In this document: positions 1 to 6,108 of the stretch, piece by piece
How positions within the stretch are numbered: position 1 is the first letter of the stretch
Layout: each line of letters opens with the position of its first letter
Origin: Alphaproteobacteria bacterium
GTDB taxonomy: Bacteria > Pseudomonadota > Alphaproteobacteria > ATCC43930 > CGMCC-115725
Direction: 5' to 3'
NCBI GenBank assembly: GCA_030039775.1
Contig: JASHUX010000274.1
Coordinates: forward strand, 1 to 11,496
DNA length: 11,496 nucleotides
The notes under the pieces: generated by a model
What the model was told of the DNA's origin: nothing
The model's input: only the letters and a program-made list of their open reading frames with translations
Database searches by the model: none
Made by a program: the position numbers and the translations under genes

Positions 1-49
1 CCACTCGGGTGGGTAATGAGACCGCGACACAATTCCGTCGGCTCCCTCT

Positions 50-126
50 CGTCATTCCTGCGAAGGCGGGAAGCCAGGGCAGGCGACGGGCGGTTATCCT
101 GGGTCCCCGCTTCCGCGGGGACGACG
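50..126. repeat. Imperfect palindromic dispersed-type repeat
   Basis: The left arm (about 50-79, beginning CGTCATTCCTGCGAAGGCGG) and the right arm (about 98-126, ending CCGCGGGGACGACG) are imperfect reverse complements separated by about 18 bases. The pattern 'GTCATTCC-GCG-aa-GCGGGAA-CCAGG ... CCTGGGTCCCCGC-TTCCGCGGGGACGACG' resembles the short palindromic repeats scattered in intergenic regions of many proteobacteria, as I remember them. It ends about 60 bases before pgsA, so it is probably passive or a transcript-end structure for whatever lies upstream. Only this copy is present in the window, so its dispersed nature is inferred from resemblance. Confidence 0.7.
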
Positions 127-184
127 AAGAATGGTTTTGGCCAACCGGTGGCGAGCGTAATATCGCGGCCAAGGACCTGACCGC

Positions 185-775
185 ATGCCAGTTAACCTGC
201 CGAATCTGCTGACGCTGTCGCGGATCGTCGCGATCCCCCTGGTTATCGTGACGTTCTTCATGCCGGCGCCGTTCGGGCCGTGGGCGGGATGCGCGCTGTT
301 CGCGGCGGCGGGTTTCACCGACTGGCTCGACGGCCAGCTGGCGCGGCGTTGGCATCAGCAATCGGCCTGGGGCCGTGTGCTCGATCCGATCGCCGACAAG
401 CTGCTGGTCGCGACCATTCTGTTTATGCTCGCGGCGCTCGAGCGCATCTCGCCGGTGACGATTTTCCCGGCGCTGGTGATTCTCGCGCGCGAGATACTTG
501 TGTCCGGCTTGCGCGAACACCTCGCCATGCTGCGCGTGCCGGTGCCTGTATCGCGATTGGCGAAGTGGAAGACGGCGCTGCAGATGGTGGCGATCGGCGT
601 GCTGCTGGTTGGCGATGCCGGTCCGACGGCGCTTCATGTGCGTACCGTCGGCGAGCTGCTGTTGTGGCTTGCGGCGGCCCTGACGCTCATCACCGGCTAC
701 GACTATTGGCGCGCCGGCATGTCGCATATCGGCGAGGAAGACGCGAAGGTCGTGAAGCCTGAGAGCGTGCATTAA
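185..775 (+). CDS. pgsA: CDP-diacylglycerol--glycerol-3-phosphate 3-phosphatidyltransferase
   Basis: This 196-aa inner-membrane enzyme makes phosphatidylglycerophosphate from CDP-diacylglycerol and sn-glycerol-3-phosphate, the committed step to phosphatidylglycerol and cardiolipin. The CDP-alcohol phosphotransferase signature DG-x2-AR-x8-G-x3-D-x3-D is complete: D49-G50, A53-R54, G63, D67 and D71, with D46 as the further metal-site aspartate. The N-terminus (MPVNLPNLLTLSRI) is the usual PgsA start, and several hydrophobic stretches (about 14-42, 76-95, 135-150, 155-172) fit a multi-pass protein of normal family length (about 180-200 aa). An AAGGA at 171-175 sits 9 bases before the ATG. mobB follows after 3 bases, so the two are probably cotranscribed. 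In many alphaproteobacteria pgsA follows uvrC and precedes moaD/moaE; uvrC would lie outside this window. Confidence 0.95.
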   Translation: MPVNLPNLLTLSRIVAIPLVIVTFFMPAPFGPWAGCALFAAAGFTDWLDGQLARRWHQQSAWGRVLDPIADKLLVATILFMLAALERISPVTIFPALVILAREILVSGLREHLAMLRVPVPVSRLAKWKTALQMVAIGVLLVGDAGPTALHVRTVGELLLWLAAALTLITGYDYWRAGMSHIGEEDAKVVKPESVH

Positions 776-778
776 GTC

Positions 779-1285
779 ATGCCGCACACAGGACCCGTTT
801 TCGGCGTCGCCGGCTGGAGCGGCAGCGGCAAGACAACGCTGATCGAAAAATTGCTGCCGCTGGTTACGGCGCACGGCTTGCGCGTTGCGACCCTGAAGCA
901 CACGCACAAGGACTTCGATTTCGACAAGCCCGGCAAAGATTCTTGGCGGCATCGCGAAGCCGGCGCGCAGGAAGTGATGATCGCGGCGCCGAAACAATGG
1001 ACCTTGGTGCATCAAGTCCGGGATCAAGCCGAAACCGGTTTGGCGCATCTTCTGTCGCACATGAGCGCGTCGGATCTGGTCCTGGTCGAAGGCTTTAAGC
1101 GTGAGCCAATTCCCAAGCTCGAAGTGCATCGCGCGGCGCTCGGTAAATCGCTGATCGCGCCCGACGATCCCGATATTGTCGCCATCGCCTCGGACGCGCC
1201 GGTCGCGACCGATCTGCCGCGCTTCGATTTGAACGATGCCGCAGGCATCGCCGCGTTCATTATGAAAGTTATTGGTCGTCAGTAA
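779..1285 (+). CDS. mobB: Molybdopterin-guanine dinucleotide biosynthesis adaptor protein MobB
   Basis: This 168-aa cytoplasmic GTP-binding P-loop protein assists MobA in attaching GMP to molybdopterin to form the bis-MGD cofactor of DMSO-reductase-family enzymes. The Walker A motif is GWSGSGKTT (residues 12-20), directly after the first beta strand as usual for MobB. The family stretch LKHTHKDFDFDKPGKDS (38-54) with the following WRHREAGA is present, and a Walker-B-like strand reads LVLVEGFKREPIPKLEVHR. The length is normal. It starts 3 bases after the pgsA stop and is followed by moaD after 38 bases, forming a small molybdenum-cofactor group. MobB is dispensable in E. coli, so its presence suggests but does not prove use of MGD enzymes. 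Identification is firm from the motifs together with the moaD/moaE context. Confidence 0.93.
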   Translation: MPHTGPVFGVAGWSGSGKTTLIEKLLPLVTAHGLRVATLKHTHKDFDFDKPGKDSWRHREAGAQEVMIAAPKQWTLVHQVRDQAETGLAHLLSHMSASDLVLVEGFKREPIPKLEVHRAALGKSLIAPDDPDIVAIASDAPVATDLPRFDLNDAAGIAAFIMKVIGRQ

Positions 1286-1323
1286 CCTTGCGCTCCGATC
1301 TTGAACGCCTTAGCTCTCTAGCC

Positions 1324-1575
1324 ATGAGGCTTCTCTATTTCGCCCATCTCCGCGACAAGATCGGCATCGCCGAAGAGCGGCTCGATCCGCCGCCGGGCGT
1401 TGCGGATGTCGCCGCCCTGATCGAGTGGCTGAAGGGCAGGGGGCCGAAATTCGCGGCGGCGCTGGCCAATCCCAAGGCGCTGCGCGTCGCGGTCAACCAG
1501 ACCTATGTCGGCTGGCAGCATCCGGTGACGCCGGGCGACGAAGTCGCCATCTTTCCGCCCGTAACGGGGGGCTGA
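1324..1575 (+). CDS. moaD: Molybdopterin synthase sulfur-carrier subunit MoaD
   Basis: This 83-aa ubiquitin-like small subunit of molybdopterin synthase carries sulfur as a C-terminal thiocarboxylate. It ends in the diagnostic Gly-Gly (...IFPPVTGG), which MoeB adenylates and which inserts into the MoaE active site. The N-terminus MRLLYFAHLRDKIG is the normal MoaD start, so the ATG at 1324 is chosen. An in-frame TTG at 1288 would add 12 residues unlike the family. There is no good Shine-Dalgarno before 1324, so translation may depend on ribosomes arriving from mobB. The conserved stretch VNQTYVGWQHPVTPGDEVAI precedes the tail. moaE starts 3 bases after the stop, consistent with coupled, roughly stoichiometric synthesis of the two subunits. 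Confidence 0.93.
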   Translation: MRLLYFAHLRDKIGIAEERLDPPPGVADVAALIEWLKGRGPKFAAALANPKALRVAVNQTYVGWQHPVTPGDEVAIFPPVTGG

Positions 1576-1578
1576 GCG

Positions 1579-2040
1579 ATGATCCGCGTTCAGCGCGAGG
1601 ATTTCGACGTCGGCGCGGAGATCGAGGCGCTGACGCGCGGCAAGACCGGCATCGGCGGCGTCGCCTCGTTTATCGGGCTGATGCGCGACGTTGCCGGCGG
1701 CAGTGCGATCCGTGCCATGACCCTCGAGCATTATCCCGGCATGACCGAACGAGAGCTCGAACGCATCGAGACCGAAGCCCAACGGCGCTGGCCGTTGATC
1801 GCGAGCCTGGTCATTCATCGCTACGGCCGGCTCGAGCCCGGCGACCGCATCGTGATGGTCGCGACCGCCTCGGCGCATCGTGCCGCGGCGTTCGAGGCGT
1901 GCGAATTCCTGATGGACTATCTCAAAACCAAGGCGCCGTTCTGGAAGCAGGAAGAGACGCCGGAGGGACCGCGCTGGGTTGCCGCCGAGACGAGCGACGA
2001 CGCAGCGGCGGCGCGCTGGACCAAGGAGGGAGGCGGTTGA
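1579..2040 (+). CDS. moaE: Molybdopterin synthase catalytic subunit MoaE
   Basis: This 153-aa large subunit of molybdopterin synthase converts precursor Z (cPMP) to molybdopterin with sulfur from MoaD. The motif YLKTKAPFWKQE (114-125) supplies K116 and K123, with the same spacing of seven as the E. coli catalytic pair K119/K126. Other family motifs are GVASFIGLMRDV (27-38), the substrate-binding HRYGRLEPGD (80-89) and the ASAHRAAAFEA region (97-107). Length is normal. It sits 3 bases after moaD, with a GGGGG stretch of the moaD tail upstream as a possible weak ribosome-binding site. It is the last plus-strand gene of the group. The next gene converges with only 4 bases between stop codons, so no separate terminator fits there. 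Confidence 0.95.
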   Translation: MIRVQREDFDVGAEIEALTRGKTGIGGVASFIGLMRDVAGGSAIRAMTLEHYPGMTERELERIETEAQRRWPLIASLVIHRYGRLEPGDRIVMVATASAHRAAAFEACEFLMDYLKTKAPFWKQEETPEGPRWVAAETSDDAAAARWTKEGGG

Positions 2041-2044
2041 GGCG

Positions 2045-2917
2045 TTACGCCGCCAAGCCCAGCAGCTTCGCGGCGTTGTCCTTGAGGATCAGCGGCCGCA
2101 CTTCGGGCCGGATGTCGATGGTTTCGAAATCCTTGAGCCAGCGGTCGGGCGTGATGACGGGGAAGTCCGAGCCGAACAGCACCTTGTTCTTGATCAGCGT
2201 GTTGGCGTAGCGGATCAGGCTCTGCGAGAAGTATTTCGGCGACCAGCCCGACAGGTCGATATAGACGTTGGGCTTGTGCTGGCACACCGATAGCGCCTGC
2301 TCCTGCCACGGGAAGGACGGGTGCGCCATGATGATCGACATGTCGGGGAACTCGATCGCGACCTCGTCGAGATAAATCGGGTTCGAGTATTCGAGCTTGA
2401 TGCCGCCGCCCGCGCGCATGCCGGAGCCGACGCCGGTCTGGCCGGTATGGAACAGCGCGATCAGCTTGTGCTCGGCAATCACTTCGTAAAGCCCGTACGC
2501 CATGCGGTCGTTAGGATAGAATGCCTGGCTCGATGGGTGGAACTTGAAGCCCTTGATGCCGTAGTTCTTGACCAGGTCGCGCGCCTCGCGCACGCCGAGC
2601 TTGCCCTTGTGCGGGTCGATGCTGGCGAAGGGAATCAGGATGTCGCTGTTCTCGTTGGCGAGCCGCGCCACTTCTTCGTTGGGATAGCGCCGCCGCCCGG
2701 TCGCCGCCTCGCTGTCCACCGTGAAGATCACCGCCGCGGTCTTGCGGTCGCGGTAGTATTGCGCGATCTCCGAGATCGGTTTCGGCTCGTACGTGGTCTT
2801 GAAATATTTGGCCATGTAGGCGCGGCCTTCGGCGCCGTCCTGGTAGGACGGGCTGCCCGGCGGGCCGTCGGCGTGGGTGTGGATGTCGATGGCGTCAATT
2901 TTGCTGAGATCGATCAT
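2045..2917 (-). CDS. Metal-dependent amidohydrolase, Amidohydro_2 family (TIM barrel)
   Basis: This 290-aa cytoplasmic protein has the TIM-barrel amidohydrolase_2 layout seen in ACMSD- and isatin/oxalomesaconate-type decarboxylases and hydrolases. The metal motif is D-I-H-T-H (H13, H15) near the N-terminus. Further conserved sites are FKFHP (H127), LFHTG (H157), IMAHPSFPW (H199) and LFGSDFP (D251), matching the expected order of metal and catalytic residues. The ATG at 2917 is chosen because AAAGGA (2933-2928) lies 10 bases upstream and the product begins right before the HxH motif. A much longer open frame extends upstream but is antisense to the DUF3237 gene. It is divergent from that gene and convergent with moaE. 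The substrate cannot be deduced. Decarboxylase or hydrolase action on a small carboxylate or lactone is plausible from the family. Confidence 0.88.
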   Translation of the reverse strand: MIDLSKIDAIDIHTHADGPPGSPSYQDGAEGRAYMAKYFKTTYEPKPISEIAQYYRDRKTAAVIFTVDSEAATGRRRYPNEEVARLANENSDILIPFASIDPHKGKLGVREARDLVKNYGIKGFKFHPSSQAFYPNDRMAYGLYEVIAEHKLIALFHTGQTGVGSGMRAGGGIKLEYSNPIYLDEVAIEFPDMSIIMAHPSFPWQEQALSVCQHKPNVYIDLSGWSPKYFSQSLIRYANTLIKNKVLFGSDFPVITPDRWLKDFETIDIRPEVRPLILKDNAAKLLGLAA

Positions 2918-2927
2918 TGCGCTTTTT

Positions 2928-2933
2928 TCCTTT
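2928..2933 (-). promoter_or_regulatory. Ribosome-binding site of the amidohydrolase
   Basis: On the minus strand this reads AAAGGA, followed by 10 bases and the ATG at 2917. It fixes the amidohydrolase start and rules out the longer upstream open frame. Confidence 0.6.
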
Positions 2934-2990
2934 CGATGCCGCCGAGATTGCACGTCGTACCGGCCTCTTGCAAGATCGGGAAATCGAACG

Positions 2991-2995
2991 AGGAG
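2991..2995 (+). promoter_or_regulatory. Ribosome-binding site deciding the DUF3237 start
   Basis: AGGAG lies 6 bases before the ATG at 3002. It directly abuts another in-frame ATG at 2996, which is too close to be used with this site. The spacing therefore selects 3002. Confidence 0.65.
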
Positions 2996-3001
2996 ATGCC
3001 G

Positions 3002-3469
3002 ATGGTTGCCGCGCTCAAGACCGAATTCGCGTTCCAGATCCGGGTCGATTTCCGCGAGCGCGTGATCTTCGGCGAGACGCCGCGCGGCGGACGCGGCTAT
3101 GTGCCGCCGACCGGCGGCTGGGTCGACGGGCCGCGGCTCAAAGGCAAGGTGATCGGCTATAGCGGCGCCGACTGGGCCTGGACGCGGCCCGACGGCGTGC
3201 TGGAGCTCAACGCGCATTACATGCTCGAGGCCGACGACGGCACGCCGATCTATATCCAAAATGTCGGCTACCTTTATCGCCACGACGCGCAAGGCAACAT
3301 CCTGCGCGGGCCGGGCGGTGTCGACGTGCCGCATTATTTCTACATCACGCCGAAGTTCGACGTAGCGAAGGGCAAGCACGACTGGCTGACGCGCACGATC
3401 ATCGTGGGGCAGGGCGTGCGCCACACCGATCCCGACCACACCATGTTCACGTACTACACGGTGGGTTAA
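3002..3469 (+). CDS. DUF3237 domain-containing protein
   Basis: This 155-aa cytoplasmic protein has no signal peptide or membrane segment. Residues 38-80 carry the DUF3237 pattern: GGWVDGPRLKG, then YSGADWAWTRPDGVLELNAH and a DDGTPIYIQN stretch. DUF3237 proteins are small beta-barrel proteins of about 150 aa with no assigned biochemical activity, and the length fits. The start at 3002 is set by AGGAG at 2991-2995. It diverges from the amidohydrolase across 84 bp, which suggests shared regulation and perhaps a common pathway; in my recollection DUF3237 genes are often found beside catabolic hydrolases. Its stop codon overlaps the stop of the convergent anti-sigma gene within the palindrome TTAA (3466-3469). 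Family recognition is good; function is unknown. Confidence 0.85.
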   Translation: MVAALKTEFAFQIRVDFRERVIFGETPRGGRGYVPPTGGWVDGPRLKGKVIGYSGADWAWTRPDGVLELNAHYMLEADDGTPIYIQNVGYLYRHDAQGNILRGPGGVDVPHYFYITPKFDVAKGKHDWLTRTIIVGQGVRHTDPDHTMFTYYTVG

Positions 3470-4230
3470 GGCGCGGCCTGCCAATCGCGCACGAAATCGT
3501 CGAGTTCTTCGCGGTTCAGGTCGGACACGGCCCAGAACCTCATATCGCCCTTCGACCAGGTCACGAGGTTGTAGCCGTTGCGCGACAGGTCTCGCGATGG
3601 TGCATCGCCGGCTTTAGGCTGGCTCCAGACATAGAGGTCGATGACGTGCTTGGCGCGGCCATAGATCATCGCCGCGACCGCCCGTCCGTGCACCGTGTCG
3701 ATCCGGCCGCCTTTGAGTGGGAAGCCTTGCGCCGCTAAATCTTTCACTGGCGGCGTGAAGTCGATTTTGCCGGCGAACCACGGTTTGACGGTGTGCTGGT
3801 CGGTCGAGGCGACGTCGTAGAGACGATCGGACTGAAGCGCGCGCAAATGTCCGTCGAGGACGGATTGCTCGACGCCGCCGTTGTCGCGCGGCACGACAAT
3901 TAGCAGCACCAGCGCAGCGGCGACCGCGGCACCCAACCCGAACGAGCCGAACCAGGCGCCCCATCGCCAACGTGGCGCGGGCGCATGCGGTCGCGGCGCG
4001 TTTGTCGCCGTCATCGCCTCCATGCGTCGCCGAAAATCATCCGGTGCCCGATAGCGTGGCGCCTCGTCGCGGAGCGCCGCTTTCGTTGCGCGCAGGTCGC
4101 GTTGCAGCACGCGGCATTCGGCGCAATCCTCAAGATGCGCCGCCACGGCGGCGGCGTCGCGCGGCTGGAGCTCGCCGTCGCAGTCCGCCTGTACCAGCAG
4201 TCGGAGTTCCCGATGGCTGTCGTCGTTCAT
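3466..4230 (-). CDS. Transmembrane anti-sigma factor with zinc-finger (ZAS-like) domain
   Basis: This 254-aa protein probably holds the adjacent ECF sigma factor inactive at the membrane. The N-terminal cytoplasmic domain carries the ZAS/zf-HC2 pattern H6-x25-H32-x3-C36-x2-C39, close to the zinc ligands of ChrR (H6, H31, C35, C38). A single transmembrane helix spans about residues 93-113 (WFGSFGLGAAVAAALVLLIVV). The C-terminal ~140 residues are predicted periplasmic and include YNLVTWSKGDMRFWAVSDL, a stretch I associate with anti-sigma sensor domains. The ATG overlaps the sigma stop (ATGA, 4230-4227), with AGGTGA just upstream, so sigma and anti-sigma synthesis are likely coupled. The inducing signal and any regulating protease are unknown. 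The stop codon overlaps that of the convergent DUF3237 gene. Confidence 0.9.
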   Translation of the reverse strand: MNDDSHRELRLLVQADCDGELQPRDAAAVAAHLEDCAECRVLQRDLRATKAALRDEAPRYRAPDDFRRRMEAMTATNAPRPHAPAPRWRWGAWFGSFGLGAAVAAALVLLIVVPRDNGGVEQSVLDGHLRALQSDRLYDVASTDQHTVKPWFAGKIDFTPPVKDLAAQGFPLKGGRIDTVHGRAVAAMIYGRAKHVIDLYVWSQPKAGDAPSRDLSRNGYNLVTWSKGDMRFWAVSDLNREELDDFVRDWQAAP

Positions 4231-4751
4231 GCGTCACCTGCCTTTGCCGCGCGCATCAATGCGCGGCGCCCGCGCCACAGCCGCGACATCACCGTGCCGA
4301 TCGGCACGCCGATCACCGCTGCGATCTCGCGATAGGACATTTCCTCGAGGTCGCACAGCACCACCGCCTCGCGCAATTCAAGGGGCAGCGCCGCCAACAA
4401 GGTATCGAGCTGTGCGCGGTCCTGCTTGCGCGACAGGGCCGTCTCGGGATCGTCGCCGGGATCGCGCAGATAGTCGGCCGGCCCGACCTCCTCGTCGTCG
4501 CTCGATTCCAACGGCACGGTGCCGCCATCCCGCCTCGCCGTGAGCCGGTCGTACGCGACGTTGCGCACGATACGCAGCAGCCATGCCCTGCCGTCGCCGC
4601 CGTTGAACGACGGGAAATATTTGACTGCGCGGAGCAGCGCATCCTGCACCACGTCTTCTGCCTCGGTCGGGTCGCGCGTCAGCCAGCGCGCCAGATTGTA
4701 GGCGGCATCGAGATGAGGCAGGGCGACGCGGTCGAAGGACGGCGCGGGCAT
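4227..4751 (-). CDS. ECF-family RNA polymerase sigma factor (sigma-70 regions 2 and 4)
   Basis: This 174-aa protein has the ECF layout of region 2 plus region 4. Region 2 (about 10-75) contains DPTEAEDVVQDALLRAVKYF and GRAWLLRIVRNVAYDRL. An acidic linker, rich in Asp and Glu (82-105), precedes region 4 (about 112-170), with LPLELREAVVLCDLEEMSYREIA and the helix-turn-helix IGVPIGTVMSRLWRGRRAL. The ATG at 4751 gives the usual ECF N-terminus; upstream codons in the same frame are antisense to other coding sequence. No purine-rich Shine-Dalgarno is visible before it, and a perfect 10-bp inverted repeat ends 11 bases upstream. It is cotranscribed with its anti-sigma factor by a 4-bp overlap. The target promoters cannot be named, though self-regulation of the operon is usual for the family. 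Confidence 0.93.
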   Translation of the reverse strand: MPAPSFDRVALPHLDAAYNLARWLTRDPTEAEDVVQDALLRAVKYFPSFNGGDGRAWLLRIVRNVAYDRLTARRDGGTVPLESSDDEEVGPADYLRDPGDDPETALSRKQDRAQLDTLLAALPLELREAVVLCDLEEMSYREIAAVIGVPIGTVMSRLWRGRRALMRAAKAGDA

Positions 4752-4762
4752 GACGGGACGGG

Positions 4763-4790
4763 ATACTCGCGGCGGTTGACCCGCGAGTAT
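4763..4790. repeat. Perfect 10-bp inverted repeat upstream of the ECF sigma gene
   Basis: ATACTCGCGG (4763-4772) and CCGCGAGTAT (4781-4790) are exact reverse complements around an 8-base loop. The repeat lies in the 74-bp gap between the cupredoxin stop and the sigma start, and ends 11 bases before the sigma ATG on the minus strand. No T-run follows on either strand, so it is not a standard terminator. It could be an operator or an RNA hairpin limiting sigma translation. Confidence 0.8.
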
Positions 4791-4825
4791 AGCTCGGTCC
4801 GAATTCGATTGGATCGCCCCCACCG

Positions 4826-5146
4826 TCACCGGACGGTTACCGTCGCCGTCATCATCGGATGGATCGAGCAGAAGTAGTGATAGATGCCGGGCCGGTCGAA
4901 CGTCATCGAGAATTTGTCGTCGGTGTCGAGCGGCGGCGACTTGAAGGATCGAGGGCCGTCGCTGCTCACGATGGTGTGGGGAATATCGTCGCGGTTGATC
5001 CAGGTCACTTTGGTTCCCGCCGCGACCGTCAGTTCCTTCGGCGCGAAGGTGAAATTGTCGATGGTGACGGTTTGATCCGCCGCCCAAGCGGTAACCGGCG
5101 CGAGCAACAAGATCGCGAGGATCGGAACGGAGGTGGATCGGCGCAT
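4826..5146 (-). CDS. Exported type-1 copper cupredoxin (plastocyanin/amicyanin-like)
   Basis: This 106-aa small blue-copper protein is predicted to be exported to the periplasm. It has a Sec-type signal peptide (MRRSTSVPILAILLLAPVTAWA, about 1-22, with an A-W-A cleavage site) and one cupredoxin domain. The four type-1 copper ligands are visible: H57 in DIPHTI, then C93, H96 and M99 in CSIHPMM, the C-x2-H-x2-M pattern of amicyanin-like proteins. It may carry electrons or bind copper; the partner is unknown. The gene starts 3 bases after the metallophosphoesterase stop, with GGGAG (5159-5155) as ribosome-binding site inside that gene's end. The sigma gene follows 74 bases downstream. The presence of all four ligands makes a functional copper site likely, but no redox partner is encoded nearby. 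Confidence 0.92.
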   Translation of the reverse strand: MRRSTSVPILAILLLAPVTAWAADQTVTIDNFTFAPKELTVAAGTKVTWINRDDIPHTIVSSDGPRSFKSPPLDTDDKFSMTFDRPGIYHYFCSIHPMMTATVTVR

Positions 5147-5149
5147 CGT

Positions 5150-6082
5150 TCACGCTCCCAACGACTGATCGACGATCGCCAGCGGCTCGCGTCCTTTGAC
5201 GTAATGGACCGTGGAGATCCCGAGCAGTTCGCGCAGCCGGCCGGGTTCCACTTTCATCGGGCCGGGGCTGGGCGCGGCGCCGGGCGCGGGCTGCGGAAAT
5301 GCGGTCGAAAGGCCGGTATGGAACGCGACGGTACCCTCGACTTTTTGCAGCAATTGGTGGATGTGCCCGTTGAGAACCGTCACTGAACCGAAGCGGCGGA
5401 GATAGGCGAGCGCCTGCGCGCCGTCCGACGTGCCCCAGCCCCATTGCGGATAGACCTGCCACAGCGGGATGTGCGTCGTCACGACGATCGGCTGGCTCGC
5501 GGAACGGTTCTTCAGATCGTCCTCAAGCCATTCGAGCTGCGCGGCACCCAGCGCGCCCTCGCCGCCCGGTTGGAGGTTGGCGACGTTAATGAGCGCGACG
5601 AAATGGATGCCGCCTTGGTCGAAACTGTACCAGCCGCCGGACTGCGCCTTGGGCGCGAACCGGGCGAAGAACGGCCTGCCGTTATCGACCAGCATGTCGT
5701 GTTCGCCCGGAATTAAATGCTTCTCGATCCCGGTTTCCGCGATGAGTTGCTGCGCCGTGTCCCATTCGGCGTCGCGGGACAGATGGCTGACATCGCCCGT
5801 GTGCAGCATGAACGCGGGACGCGGGTTCATCGCGGCAATACGGCCGAGCAACTCTTTGAAGGTCCCGGTCGCATCCGGATTTGCCGGCTTGTTGAAGCCG
5901 ATATGGGAATCGCTGATCTGGACAAAGGTCAGCTCGGACGCAGCCATTTCAGCCGCGGCGGCGCTGCCGATCAGGGCCGAGCGCGGCATTCCGCCGGCAA
6001 CGACCCACAGCACGCCCGCGCCAGTCCATGCCGCGCATCGAAGCACACGGCGGCGGCTTGGAAATTCGGGTTTATGCGACAT
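5150..6082 (-). CDS. Tat-exported calcineurin-like metallophosphoesterase
   Basis: This 310-aa predicted periplasmic phosphoesterase has a twin-arginine signal (SRRRVL, residues 9-14, followed by a hydrophobic stretch to about 30), suggesting export after folding with its metals. The metallophosphoesterase motifs are in order: D58-S-H60, G96-D97, G126-E127-H128-D129, T203-H204 and G239-H240-I-H242. The third motif is usually GNHD/E; here it is GEHD, so Glu replaces the metal-bridging Asn. The C-terminal third includes LNGHIHQLLQKVEGTVAFHT and a Pro-rich AFPQPAPGAAPSPGP segment. I recall these from a family of Tat-exported phosphoesterases that also carry GEHD, so the change may be family-wide. 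It is the first gene of the sigma operon, with a weak GGGA-type ribosome-binding site. The substrate is unknown. Confidence 0.88.
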   Translation of the reverse strand: MSHKPEFPSRRRVLRCAAWTGAGVLWVVAGGMPRSALIGSAAAAEMAASELTFVQISDSHIGFNKPANPDATGTFKELLGRIAAMNPRPAFMLHTGDVSHLSRDAEWDTAQQLIAETGIEKHLIPGEHDMLVDNGRPFFARFAPKAQSGGWYSFDQGGIHFVALINVANLQPGGEGALGAAQLEWLEDDLKNRSASQPIVVTTHIPLWQVYPQWGWGTSDGAQALAYLRRFGSVTVLNGHIHQLLQKVEGTVAFHTGLSTAFPQPAPGAAPSPGPMKVEPGRLRELLGISTVHYVKGREPLAIVDQSLGA

Positions 6083-6108
6083 ATCGGTCCCATCCCTGTT
6101 GTGACGGG

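Noticed and set aside
1..16. A reading frame ending in TAA at 14-16 that could be the tail of an upstream gene such as uvrC
   Set aside because: Only four residues (HSGG) are visible and they do not identify any protein; the uvrC idea rests only on usual gene order.
1288..1323. TTG start giving a 95-aa MoaD
   Set aside because: The added residues are unlike MoaD and the family start motif begins at the ATG at 1324.
2321..3001. Long in-frame plus-strand extension upstream of the DUF3237 start
   Set aside because: It is antisense to the amidohydrolase with its conserved motifs, shows no recognised domain, and the ribosome-binding site at 2991-2995 sets the start at 3002.
4752..5462. N-terminal extension of the ECF sigma open frame
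   Set aside because: It runs antisense-frame through the cupredoxin and phosphoesterase genes and is low-complexity Arg-rich; region 2 starts properly from 4751.
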